In this document: positions 1-12,449 of the stretch, in pieces
How the letters are laid out: each line of letters starts with the position of its first letter
How positions within the stretch are numbered: the stretch's first letter is position 1
Assembly: GCA_027943885.1 (NCBI GenBank)
Contig: AP027078.1
Span: 434,001 to 498,000 of the forward strand
DNA from: Candidatus Tyloplasma litorale
GTDB lineage: Bacteria > Bacillota_I > Bacilli_A > Mycoplasmatales > Hepatoplasmataceae
Direction: 5' to 3'
Length of the DNA stretch: 64,000 bases
The notes under the pieces: model-generated
What the model was told of the DNA's origin: nothing
Seen by the model: the letters and a program-made list of their open reading frames with translations, nothing else
The model's database searches: none
Translations under genes and position numbers: made by a program

Positions 1-3000
1 ATCAACGGGAGTTGATGTTGTTAGATCACCATCATGATTAGCAAGATGAAGAATTAAATTATCTGCATTAAAGTTTGTTGTTGAAGTAGTGACTTTAATT
101 TGGGCAGAAGAATCTGTGATTGAATCATTAACAACTTCAATGGAATTAACTACAGCAAGAGTAATTCCTGTTGTGAATGATACATCAACAGTTATTTCAT
201 TACCATTAAGTTCTGCACTAGTGATTGTATATTGTGTATTTTGTTCTAAACCTGAAATTGTGTATATGATTTCTGTTTCGTCAGTTGAATCATGAGTTAG
301 AGTTATTCCATCAACGGGAGTTGATGTTGTTAGATCACCATCATAACCTTCAAGATGAAGAACTAAATCATCTGCATTAAAGTTTGTTGTTGAAGTAGTG
401 ACTTTAATTTGGGCAGAGGAATCTGTGATTGAATCATTAACAACTTCAATGGAATTAACTACAGCAAGAGTAATTCCTGTTGTAAAGGATACATCAACAG
501 TTGTTTCAGTACCATTAAGTTTTGCACTAGTGATTGTATATTGTGTATTTTGTGCTAAACCTGAAATTGTGTATATAATTTCTGTTTCGTTTGTTGAATC
601 ATGAGTTAGAGTTATTCCATCAACGGGAGTTGATGTTGTTAGATCACCATCATGATCTTCAAGATGAAGAACTAAATCATCTGCATTAAAGTTTGTTGTT
701 GAAGTAGTGACTTTAATTTGGACAGAAGAATCTGTAACTGAATCATTAACAACTTCAATAGATTTAACTGTTGCTGAAGGAATTCCTGTTGTGAATGATA
801 CATCAACAGTTGTTTCAGTACCATTAAGTTCTGCACTAGTGATTGTGTATTGTGTCTCTTGTTCTAAACCTGAAATTGTGTATGTAATTTCTGTTTTGTT
901 TGTTGAATCATAAGTTAGAGTTATTCCATCAATTGGATTTGATGTTGTTAGATCACCATCATGACCTTCAAGATGAAGAACTAAATCATCTGTATTAAAG
1001 TTTGTTGTTGAAGTAGTGACTTTAATTTGGGCAGAAGAATCTGTGACTGAATCTGTGATAACTTGAATAGAGTTAACTACTGCAAGAGTAATTTCTGTTG
1101 TAAAGGATACATCAACAGTTATTTCATTACCATTAAGTTTTGCACTAGTGATTGTATATTGTGTGCCTTGTGCTAAACCTGAAATTGTGTAATAAACTTC
1201 TGTTTCACTAGTTGAGTCATGAGTTAAAGTTATTCCATCAATTGGAGTTGATGTTGTTAGATCACCATCATGATCAGCAAGGTGAAGAGCTAAATCATCT
1301 GCATTAAAGTTTGTTGTTGAATTAGTAACTTTAATTTGAACACTTGAATCTGTAATTGAATCATTAACAACTTCAATAGATTTAACTATCGCTGAAGGAA
1401 TTCCTGTTGTAAAGGATACATCAACAGTTGTTTCATTACCATTAAGTTCTACACTAGTGATTGTATATTGTGTATTTTGTGCTAAACCTGAAATTGTGTA
1501 TATAATTTCTGTTTCATTTGTTGAATCATAAGTTAGAGTTATTCCATCAACTGGAGTTGATGTCGTTAGATCACCATCATGACCATCAAGATGAAGAATT
1601 AAATCATCTGCATTAAAGTTTGTTGTTGAAGTAGTCACTTTAATTTGGGCAGAAGAATCTGTGACTGAATCATTAACAACTTCAACAGTATTAACTATTG
1701 CTAAAGAGATTGCTGTTGTAAAAGATAAATTAATATTATTTGTTGAAATGCCATTAAGTTTTGCACTAGTGATTGTATATTGTGTATTTTGTGTTAAACC
1801 TGAAATTGTGTATGTAATTTCTGTTCCACTAGTTGAATCATGAGTTAGAGTTATTCCATCAACAGGAGTTGATGTTGTTAAATCACCATCATGACCTTCA
1901 AAATGAAGAACTAAATCATCTGCATTAAAGTTTGTTGTTGAAGTAGTGACTTTAATTTGGGCAGAAGAATCTGTAATTGAATCTGTGACAACTTGAATAG
2001 AGTTAACTATTGCAGGAGAGATTCCCGTTGTAAAGGATACATCAACAGTTGTTTCATTACCATTAAGTTTTGCACTAGTGATTGTATATTGTGTATTTTG
2101 TGTTAAACCTGAAATTGTGTAATAAACTTCTGTTTCATTTGTTGAATCATGAGTTAGAATTATTCCATCAATTGGATTTGATGTTGTTAAATCACCATCA
2201 TGACCAGCAAGGTGAAGAATTAAATTATCTGCATTAAAGTTTGTTGTTGAAGTAGTCACTTTAATTTGAACAGAAGAATTTGTAACTGAATCTGTAACAA
2301 CTTGAATAGAGTTAACTACTGCAAGAGTAATTCCTGTTGTAAATGATACATCAACAGTTGTTTCATTACCATTAAGTTTTGCACTAGTGATTGTATATTG
2401 TGTATTTTGTGCTAAACCTGAAATTGTGTATGTAATTTCTGTTCCACTAGTTGAATCATGAGTTAGAGTTATTCCATCAATTGGATTTGATGTTGTTAGA
2501 TCACCATCATGACCATCAAGGTGAAGAATTAAATTATCTGCATTAAAGTTTGTTGTTGAAGTAGTCACTTTAATTTGGACAGAAGAATCTGTGACTGAAC
2601 CATCAACAACTTGAATAGAGTTAACTATTGCAGGAGAGATTCCTGTTGTAAAAGATGTATTAATATTTGTTTCATTACCATTAAGTTTTGCACTAGTGAT
2701 TGTATATTGTGTATTTTGTGCTAAACCTGAAATTGTGTATGTAATTTCTGTTTCACTAGTTGAATCATGAGTTAGAGTTATTCCATCAATTGGATTTGAT
2801 GTTGTTAGATCACCATCATGACCAGCAAGGTGAAGAGCTAAATCATCTGCATTAAAGTTTGTTGTTGAAGTAGTGACTTTAATTTGGGCAGAGGAATCTG
2901 TAATTGAATCAGTGATAACTTGAATAGAATTAACTATCGCAGGAGAGATTCCTGTTGTAAAGGATACATCAACAGTTGTTTCATTACCATTAAGTTTTGC

Positions 3001-5450
3001 ACTAGTGATTGTATATTGTGTATTTTGTGCTAAACCTGAAATTGTGTATGTAATTTCTGTTCCACTAGTTGAATCATAAATTAAAATTATTCCATCAACT
3101 GGAGTTGATGTTGTTAGATCACCATCATGACCAGCAAGGTGAAGAATTAAATTATCTGCATTAAAGTTTGTTGTTGAAGTAGTCACTTTGATTTGGGCAG
3201 AAGAATCTGTGACTGAATCTGTAACAACTTGAATAGAATTAACTACTGCAGGAGTAATTCCTGTTGTAAATGATACATCAACAGTTGTTTCATTACCATT
3301 AAGTTTTGCACTAGTGATTGTATATTGTGTATTTTGTGCTAAACCTGAAATTGTGTATATAATTTCTGTTTCATTAGTTGAATCATGAGTTAGAGTTATT
3401 TCATCAACTGGAGTTGATATTGTTAGATCACCATCATGACCTTCAAAATGAAGAACTAAATCATCTGCATTAAAGTTTGTTGTTGAAGTAGTCACTTTAA
3501 TTTGGGCAGAAGAATCTGTGATTGAACCATCAACAATTTGAATAGAGTTAACAACTGCTAAAGAGATTGCTGTTGTAAATGATTCATTAACAACTTTTTC
3601 ATTACCATTAAGTTTTGCACTAACAATTGTGTATTTTGTATTTTGTGCTAAACCTGAAATTGTGTATGTAATTTCTGTTCCATTTGTTGAATCATGAGTT
3701 AGAGTTATTTCATCAATTGGAGTTGATGTTGTTAGATCACCATCATGACCAGCAAGTTGAAGAGCTAAATCATCTACATTAAAGTTTGTTGTTGAAGTAG
3801 TGACTTTGATTTGGGCAGAAGAATCAGTGATTGAATCAGTGATAACTTGAATAGAGTTAATTGTGGCTGGAGAAATTCCTGTTGTAAAGGATACATCAAC
3901 AGTTATTTCAGTACCATTAAGTTCTGCACTAGTGATTGTATATTGTGTATTTTGTGCTAAACCTGAAATTGTATATATAATTTCTGTTCCGTTTATTGAA
4001 TCATGAGTTAGAGTTATTCCATCAACAGGAGTTGATGTTGTTAGATCACCATCATGACCAGCAAGGTGAAGAATTAAATTATCTGCATTAAAGTTTGTTG
4101 TTGAAGTAGTGACTTTGATTTGGGCAGAAGAATATGTAACTGAATCTGCAACAACTTGAATAGAATTAACTATCGCAGGAGAGATTCCTGTTGTAAAGGA
4201 TACATCAACAGTTGTTTCAGTACCATTAAGTTCTGCACTAACAATTGTGTATTCTGTGCCTTGTGTTAAACCTGAAATTGTGTAGTAAATTTCTGTTCCA
4301 TTTGTTGAATCATGAGTTAGAGTTATTCCATCAACAGGAGTTGATGTTGTTAAATCACCATCATGACCAGCAAGTTGAAGAGCTAAGTCATTTGCATTAA
4401 AGTTTGTTGTTGAGGTAGTGACTTTAATTTGGGCAGAAGAATCTGTGATTGAATCTGTGACAACTTGAATAGAGTTAATCACTGCTAAAGAGATTGCTGT
4501 TGTAAATGATTCATTGATAACCTTTTCAGTATCATTAAGTTCTGCACTAACAATTGTGTATTGTGTGCCTTGTGTTAAACCTGAAATTGTATATGTAATT
4601 TCTGTTCCATTTGTTGAATCATGAGTTAGAGTTATTTCATCAATTGGAGTTGATGTTGTTAGATCACCATCATAACCAGCAAGTTGAAGAGCTAAATCAT
4701 CTGCATTAAAATTTGTTGTTGAAGTAGTGACTTTGATTTGGGCAGATGAATCTGTGATTGAATCATTAACAATTTCAATGGAATTAATTATTGCTAAAGG
4801 AATTTTTGTTGTAAATGATACATCAACAGTTGTTTCAGTATCATTAAGTTTTACACTATCTATTGTGTATTGTGTACCTTGTGTTAAACCTGAAATTGTG
4901 TATATAATTTCTGTTCCATTTGTTGAATCATGAGTTAGAGTTATTCCATCAATTGGAGTTGATGTTGTTAACTCGCCATCATGACCAGCAAGATGAAGAG
5001 CTAAATCATCTTCATTAAAATTTGTTGTTGAAGTAGTGACTTTAATTTGGGCAGATTGAACTGTAATTGAATCAGTGACAACTTCAACAGAATTAACTAT
5101 TGCTAAAGAGATTGCTGTTGTAAAGGATAGATTAATATCTTCTGTTGAAATATTATTAAGTTTTGCACTAGTGATTGTGTATTCTGTGCCTTGTGTTAAA
5201 CCTGAAATTGTGTATATAATTTCTGTTCCATTTGTTGAATCATGAGTTAGAGTTATTCCATCAATTGGAGTTGATGTTGTTAGATCGCCATCATGACCAG
5301 CAAGTTGAAGAGCTAAATCATCTGCATTAAAATTTGTTGTTGAAGTAGTGACTTTGATTTGGGCAGATGAATCTGTGATTGAATCAGCAACAATTTCAAT
5401 GGAATTAACTACTGCAGGGGAGATTCCTGTTGTGAATGATAAATTAAAAT
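1..5450 (-). repeat. Tandem 309-bp coding repeats of paralog E
   Basis: The block repeats with a 309-bp period (103 codons). The antisense landmark aaacctgaaattgtgta recurs about every 309 bp, near 250, 560, 868, 1178, 1487, 1797, 2106 and onward to about 5523. I count about 18 occurrences, the last in the divergent first unit. Units differ mostly by single substitutions and small blocks at the unit junction. Near-identity makes copy-number change by recombination likely. Confidence 0.9.
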
Positions 5451-6297
5451 TAGTACCATCATGATAACCATTGTAATAATAAAGGGCAGCTTCTTTTATT
5501 GTATATTCTGTTTCTGATTCTAAACCTGAAATTGTAAATAAAAAATCATATTCAAAATAAATTCCATTATCACCTTCATTAATATCATTAGAATAAGAAT
5601 AAATATTTTCATCATATGTTAAAGAAATATCACCAATTGGATTACCAATTGATAAAATTTCATCGTAACCTTCCAATTTTAAATAAAGATTTCAATTTAT
5701 ATCATCATAATTAATATAACTTTGTAAAGGAATAAATCCAGAAACAAATCTTGCCTTAATTTGAACTGAATTAGAAGTAATTGAATCATCAACAACTTCA
5801 ATATCTTGTACATATGGATAGTAATTAACTGTAAAAGATAAATTATTAGTACTATTTCAAGTATTATCATCATCATCAATAGAAATATATTCCATATGAT
5901 AAGTAGTATGTAGATCTAAATTTCATAAAGTATAAATTATGGCATTATCACCACCTAATAATAAAGTTTTAGTTAAATAAGGTTCATTATCACTAGAAGA
6001 TCCACCATAAGTTATAGGTTCTTCAAATTCAGCTAACTTTATTTGAATATCATCAAAATGATTAGCTGCATAATCATAATCATTAAAATGAACTTCAACA
6101 AAAACTGCATCTGTATTGTTGTTAGGATATATTTCTACATAATCTATATATGAATCTTGGCTATAATCTTTATTTGTATTATAAGAAGAATTAGAAGTAG
6201 AATTTAAATTTTTCTTTTCTGAAGTATTGAATATTAAGATTATTGAAAATAGAGAAATCAATAAAATTGTTGAAAATAAAAGTATTTTTCTTAACAT
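1..6297 (-). CDS. Giant FN3-like repeat surface protein (paralog E), C-terminus beyond window
   Basis: This reads as an uninterrupted code-4 frame from ATG at 6297 to base 1, at least 2099 residues, with its end outside the window. The N-terminus (MLRKILLFSTILLISLFSII) is a signal/anchor segment with no lipobox cysteine. A head domain of about 150 residues follows (motifs YIDYVEI, TYHMEYISIDDD, YPYVQDIEVVDD), then one divergent and about 17 near-identical units of 103 residues. Each unit carries DSSAQIKVTTSTTNF, DGITLTHDST, YTISGL, TQYTI and VSFTT. The YTISGL-x-TQYTI and SFTT strands resemble fibronectin type III or bacterial Ig-like folds, so extracellular adhesion or shielding is my inference. 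The other paralogs visible to their ends finish with a transmembrane anchor, which this one probably has too. The homopolymer promoter upstream suggests switching. The specific ligand is unknown. Confidence 0.8.
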
Positions 6298-6303
6298 AAT
6301 AAT

Positions 6304-6331
6304 ATTGTAATTAAAAAAAAAAAAAAACAAG
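6304..6331 (-). promoter_or_regulatory. Putative phase-variable promoter with 15-A tract
   Basis: On the minus strand a -35-like TTGTTT (6330-6325) is followed by a homopolymer and then a -10-like TACAAT (6309-6304), 6 nt before the ATG at 6297. The plus strand shows 15 consecutive A at 6313-6327. As read here the spacer is 15 nt, two short of the usual 17. A homopolymer in the promoter spacer is the known switch of Mycoplasma hyorhinis vlp genes. That this promoter switches is inference. Confidence 0.5.
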
Positions 6332-6410
6332 AAAAAAAAATAGAATATATATAAAAAAAATAGAATATATTTTTAATTTAATTTATTTGTTTTTTTAATA
6401 AAATATTAAT

Positions 6411-8129
6411 TTAAATAAGTAAATAAATAATAAACAATAAAATTAAAAGAAGTATGATTATTGTTGTTATTACCATAAATAAATCTAAGTTGCTTAAATC
6501 AATTGTAAGATCAAACTCAACTCAAGTTGAGTGATCATTATCAATTGATGCATCAGTAATCTCATAAATATTTCCCTCTTCTAAACCTGAAATTGTGTAT
6601 GTAGCTGTATTATTAACTTTATCATTATTGTATGTTAAAGTAATATCATCTATTGAAGTTGATGTTGTCAATAATTGATCTCCATAACCATCAAGATGAA
6701 ATGCTAAATTATTTACATCAAAATTTTCATGAGATGTTTTAATTTTTATTTCAATGGAGTCTTCTTCAGCTAAATTATTTACAAATGATAATTCTTCAAT
6801 AAGAATATCAGAAGTTGTAAATGATATATTAGTATTCATTACAGTATTATTAAGTTCTATACTAATTATTTTATATGTTATTTCCGGTTCTAATCCTGAA
6901 ATTGTGTAGTAAATTTCGGTTCTGTTAGTTGAATCATATTCTAAAGTTATTCCATCAACTGGAGTTGATGTTGTTAGACCATTAGAATATCCATCAAGAT
7001 AAAGAACTAAATCATTTTCATCAAAACTTGTTGTTGAAGTAGTAACTTTAATTTGAACACTTGAATTTGTAATTGAATCATCAACAATTTCAATATTAGT
7101 AACTTCTGCTGGTGAGATTAATGTTGTAAATGATTTATTAATAGTTGTTGTGACAGAATTAAGTTCTGCACTAGTGATTGTGTATTTTGTATTTGATTCT
7201 AATCCTGAAATTGTGTATATAATTTCTGTTTCATTTATTGAATCATAAGTTAGAGTTATTCCATCAACTGGAGTTGATGTTGTTAGATCACCATTATGAC
7301 CATCAAGATGAAGAATTAAATCATTTTCATCAAAGCTTGTTGTTGAAGTAACAACTTTGATTTGAGCAGATGAATCTGTAATTGATTCATCAATAATTTC
7401 AATAGAATTAACTATTGCTGGTGTTTCTAATGTTGTAAAAGATAGATCGATATCATTTGTTGAAATGCCATTAAGTTCTGCACTCAGTAATTGTGTATTG
7501 TGTATTTTGTGCTAAACCTGAAATTGTGTATATAATTTCTGTTTCATCAAGTGAATCATAAGTTAGAGTTATCCCATCAACCGGAGTTGATGTCATTAGA
7601 TCACCATCATGACCTTCAAGATGAAGAACTAAATCATCTACATCAAATCTTGTTGTTGAAGTAGTGACTTTAATTTGGGCAGAAGAATCTGTGACTGAAT
7701 CATCAACAAGTTCAATAGAATTAACTACAGCAAAAGTAATTCCTGTTGTGAATGATACATCAACAGTTGTTTCAGTACCATTAAGTTCTACACTAGTGAT
7801 TGTATATTGTGTATTTTGTGCTAAACCTGAAATTGTGTATATAATTTCTGTTTCATTAGTTGAATCATATTCTAAAGTTATTCCATCAACTGGAGTTGAT
7901 GTTGTTAGACCATTAGAATATCCATCAAGATAAAGAACTAAATCATTTTCATCAAAACTTGTTGTTGAAGTAGTAACTTTAATTTGAACACTTGAATTTG
8001 TAATTGAATCATCAACAATTTCAATATTAGTAACTTCTGCTGGTGAGATTAATGTTGTAAATGATTTATTAATAGTTGTTGTGACAGAATTAAGTTCTGC
8101 ACTAGTGATTGTGTATTTTGTATTTGATT
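6411..8129 (-). pseudogene. 3' part of repeat surface protein D, separated by frameshifts
   Basis: This stretch continues the gene that starts at 12323 but is out of frame with it until about 7485. It holds about five 103-residue-type units, a divergent last unit (TISGLEEGNIYEIT, DNDHSTWVEF) and a C-terminal transmembrane segment (LDLFMVITTIIILLLILLF), ending in TAA at 6411-6413. A missing base near 8157 throws the upstream frame into a stop at 8130-8132. An extra C at 7485 restores the original frame, so the 3' end is again in register with the 5' part. It could be a decayed end, an off-state of a variable gene, or an assembly error in a duplicated region. The C-terminal module is of the same type as that of the gene at 14586-17144. 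Confidence 0.7.
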
Positions 8130-11100
8130 CTAATCCTGAAATTGTGTATATAATTTCGTTTCATTTATTGAATCATAAGTTAGAGTTATTCCATCAACTG
8201 GAGTTGATGTTGTTAGATCACCATTATGACCATCAAGATGAAGAATTAAATCATTTTCATCAAAGCTTGTTGTTGAAGTAACAACTTTGATTTGAGCAGA
8301 TGAATCTGTAATTGATTCATCAATAATTTCAATAGAATTAACTATTGCTGGTGTTTCTAATGTTGTAAAAGATAGATCGATATCATTTGTTGAAATGCCA
8401 TTAAGTTCTGCACTAGTAATTGTGTATTGTGTATTTTGTGCTAAACCTGAAATTGTGTATATAATTTCTGTTTCATCAAGTGAATCATAAGTTAGAGTTA
8501 TCCCATCAACTGGAGTTGATGTCATTAGATCACCATCATGACCTTCAAGATGAAGAACTAAATCATCTACATCAAATCTTGTTGTTGAAGTAGTGACTTT
8601 AATTTGGGCAGAAGAATCTGTGACTGAATCATCAACAAGTTCAATAGAATTAACTACAGCAAAAGTAATTCCTGTTGTGAATGATACATCAACAGTTGTT
8701 TCAGTACCATTAAGTTCTACACTAGTGATTGTATATTGTGTATTTTGTGCTAAACCTGAAATTGTGTATATAATTTCTGTTTCATTAGTTGAATCATGAG
8801 TTAGAGTTATTTCATCAACTGGAGTTGATGTTGTTAGATCACCATCATGACCAGCAAGGTGAAGAATTAAATTATCTGCATTAAAGTTTGTTGTTGAGGT
8901 AGTGACTTTAATTTGGGCAGAAGAATCTGTGATTGAATCACTAACAACTTCAACAGTATTAATTATTGCTAAAGAGATTGCTGTTGTAAATGATACATCA
9001 ACAGTTGTTTCAGTACCATTAAGCTCTGCACTAGTGATTGTGTATTGTGTCTCTTGTGCTAATCCTGAAATTGTGTATATAATTTCTATTTCATCAGTTG
9101 AATCATGAGTTAGAGTTATTCCATTAATTGGAGTTGATGTTGTTAGATCACCATCATGACCTTCAAGATGAAGAACTAAATCATCTACATCAAATCTTGT
9201 TGTTGAAGTAGTGACTTTAATTTGGACACTTGAATCTGTAATTGTTCCATCAACAATTTCAATATTGGTAACTTCCGCTGGTGAGATTAATGTTGTAAAA
9301 GATAAATCAATATTATTTGTTGAAATGCCATTAAGTTTTGCACTAGTGATTGTATATTGTGTATTTTGTGTTAAACCTGAAATTGTGTAGTAAATTTCTG
9401 TTTCATTAGTTGAATCATGAGTTAGAGTTATTCCATCAATTGGATTTGATGTTGTTAGATCACCATCATGACCTTCAAGATGAAGAACTAAATCATCTGC
9501 GTTAAAGTTTGTTGTTGAAGTAGTGACTTTAATTTGGGCAGAAGAATCCGTGATTGAATCATCAACAAGTTCAATAGAATTAATTACAGCAAGAGTAATT
9601 TCTGTTGTGAATGATACATCAACAGTTGTTTCAGTACCATTAAGTTCTGCACTAGTGATTGTGTATTGTGTATTTTGTGTTAATCCTGAAATTGTGTAGT
9701 AAATTTCTGTTTCATTAGTTGAATCATGAGTTAGAGTTATTCCATCAACAGGATTTGATGTTGTTAGATCACCATCATGACCTTCAAGATGAAGAACTAA
9801 ATCATCTACATCAAATCTTGTTGTTGAAGTAGTTACTTTGATTTGGGCAGATGAATCTGTGATTGATTCATCAATAATTTCAATAGAATTAACTGTTGCT
9901 GGTGTTTCTAATGTTGTAAAAGATAGATCAATATCATTTGTTGAAATGTCATTAAGTTCTGCACTAGTGATTGTATATTGTGTATTTGAATCTAAACCTG
10001 AAATTGTGTATATAATTTCTGTTTCATCAGTTGAATCATAAGTTAGAGTTATTCCATCAATTGGATTTGATGTTGTTAGATCATCATCATAACCAGAAAG
10101 GTGAAGAGCTAAATCATCTGCATTAAAGTTTGTTGTTGAGGTAGTGACTTTAATTTGGACACTTGAATCTGTAATTGTTCCATTAACAATTTCAATATTG
10201 GTAACTTCTGCTAGTGATATTAATGTTGTAAAGGATAGATCAATATTATTTTTTGAAATACCATTAAGTTCCGCACTAGTGATTGTGTATTGTGTATTTT
10301 GTGTTAAACCTGAAATTGTGTATATAATTTCTGTTTCATCAGTTGAATCATGAGTTAGAGTTATTCCATCAATTGGAGTTGATGTTGTTAGACCACCATC
10401 ATGACCTTCAAGATGAAGAACTAAATCATCTACATCAAATCTTGTTGTTGAAGTAGTCACTTTAATTTGAACACTTGAATTTGTAACTGAATCATCAACA
10501 ATTTCAATATTGGTAACTTCTGCTGGTGTGATTAATGTTGTAAAAGATAGATCAATATCATTTGTTGAAATGCCATTAAGTTCTGCACTAGTGATTGTGT
10601 ATTCTGTATTAGATTCCAATCCTGAAATTGTATAGTAAATTTCTGTTTCATTAGTTGAATCATGAGTTAGAGTTATTCCATCAATTGGAGTTAATGTTGT
10701 TAGACCACCATCATGACCTTCAAGATGAAGAACTAAATCATCTACATCAAATCTTGTTGTTGAAGTAGTCACTTTAATTTGGACACTTGAATTTGTAACT
10801 GAATCATCAACAATTTCAATATTGGTAACTTCCGCTGGTGTGATTAATGTTGTAAAAGATAGATCAATATCATTTGTTGAAATGCCATTAAGTTCTGCAC
10901 TAGTGATTGTGTATTCTGTATTAGATTCCAATCCTGAAATTGTATAGTAAATTTCTGTTTCATTAGTTGAATCATGAGTTAGAGTTATTCCATCAATAGG
11001 AGTTGATGTTGTTAGACCATTAGAATATCCATCAAGATAAAGAACTAAATCATCTATATCAAATCTTGTTGTTGAAGTAGTGACTTTAATTTGGGCAGAA

Positions 11101-11460
11101 GAATCTGTAATTGATTCATTAATAACTTCAATATTGGTAACTTCCGCTGGTGAGATTAATGTTGTAAAGGATAGATCAATATTATTTGTTGAAATGCCAT
11201 TAAGCTTTGCACTAGTGATTGTATATTCTGTATTAGATTCCAATCCTGAAATTGTATATATAATTTCTGTTTCATTAGTTGAATCATGAGTTAGAGTTAT
11301 TCCATCAACTGGAGTTGATGTTGTTAGATCACCATCATGACCTTCAAGATGAAGAACTAAATTATTTTCATCAAAGTTTGTTGTTGAAGTAGTCACTTTA
11401 ATTTGGACAGAAGAATCTGTGATTGAATCATCAACAACTTGAATAGAATCAACTGTTGCT
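6860..11460 (-). repeat. Tandem 309-bp coding repeats of paralog D
   Basis: About 15 to 16 units with the same period and motifs as in paralog E, but with more variation between units at the junction segment (for example STNDIDLSFTTL against ETTVDVSFTT). Two alternating junction classes are visible, which suggests mosaic exchange between unit types. Confidence 0.85.
6937..8795. repeat. Recent direct duplication of about 929 bp
   Basis: The segment from about 6937 to 7865 recurs from about 7866 to 8794. By eye the copies differ at only three places: an extra C at 7485 in copy 1, a missing T after 8157 in copy 2, and one C/T change (7572 against 8501). The length is three repeat units, so it was probably made by unequal recombination between 309-bp repeats. 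It contains both frameshifts of gene D. Confidence 0.8.
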
Positions 11461-12323
11461 TCTACTGGTTTTGTTGTAAAAGATAAATCAAAATAAGTAA
11501 ATTCTTCACCATCTATAGATGCTTTCGTTATTTCATATGTATCATTTGCTCTTAAACCCGAAATTGTGTATAAACAATACTGTTCATAATACATTTCCTT
11601 ATTATTTTTATTTTTAGTATAAGAAGAATCTTCTCCATCATATGTCAATGTAATATCATTAATTGAATGAGTAAGTGTTAAAGTTGTAGTATATCCTTCC
11701 AATTGTATTTCCAAGTCTTCTTCATGAGTAGTAGTTGGAGGAATTGATGTTACAAAAGGATAGACAAATCTTACTTTAATTTGAACAGAACTAGAAGTTG
11801 TTTTATCATCAACAAGATTAATACTTTCTATATAATCATCTTCTATATAAGAAAATGTAGTATCAACACTAGTTCAAGTATCAGGATCATCATCTATAGA
11901 AATATACTCCATATGATAAACTGTATGTGGTTCTAAATATGAAAATTTATAAGTTACATAATTATTATTTAAATATTTTCAATTACTAGTTATTGCAATT
12001 CCATTTGCAGAAGAAGCATGTTGATTATATTTTACAGGTTCTTCAATTCCAGTAAATTTTACTTGAATATCCTCAACATGATCTTCCACATAATCATCAT
12101 CATTAAAATAAACAGATATAAAAATATAATCTTCTCCATCAGAAGTATTAAAATCATCAGAAACATAATCTATATATGGATCTGGAGTATAATCTTTACT
12201 TTGATTTGTATTATAAAAAGAATTAGAACTTAAATTATTTTGCTTTGAGATATTAAAAATTAAAAATAATGAAAATAATGAAAATAATGAAATTATTAAA
12301 AACAAAATAATTTTTTTTAGCAT
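8130..12323 (-). CDS. FN3-like repeat surface protein D (frameshifted, truncated at 1397 aa)
   Basis: The ATG at 12323 opens MLKKIILFLIISLFSLFSLF, a signal/anchor segment of a different subtype from paralogs A-C. A head domain follows (YTPDPYIDYV, TVYHMEYISIDDD), with UGA read as Trp after about residue 115. Then come a degenerate unit (ending near QLEGYTTTLTLT) and about 11 complete 103-residue repeats. The frame ends abnormally as NETKLYTQFQD-stop at 8130, where other units read NETEIIYTISGL, because one T is absent after position 8157. No membrane anchor remains in this reading, so the product would be secreted or non-functional unless the frameshift is corrected. No Shine-Dalgarno sequence is visible before the ATG. 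Confidence 0.8.
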
Positions 12324-12351
12324 AGTAATTTTATTATATAAAAAAAATAAT

Positions 12352-12449
12352 ATAATAAATAACTCTTTTAAACTTAAATATAATATTTTTTTCTATATAG
12401 TATGTAAGTTATAAAAAGGATTTAATTTATTTATTTTTTAAAAACTAAT
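12352..12449. repeat. Intergenic repeat of the surface-protein cluster, copy 1
   Basis: An AT-rich element containing aacttaaatataatattt, then ttctatatagtatgtaagtt and a tail ending at the stop codon of the upstream gene. Nearly the same about 90 bp lies at 14498-14585 and 17333-17424, always between the 3' end of one paralog and the 5' region of the next. It may carry a weak terminator or promoter; I see no strong hairpin. Confidence 0.75.

Noticed and set aside
89-11289. Plus-strand open frames of 60-89 residues starting MTLIWAEESV or similar
   Set aside because: They recur every 309 bp as the antisense of the surface-protein repeats, end at a fixed place in each unit and have no ribosome sites.
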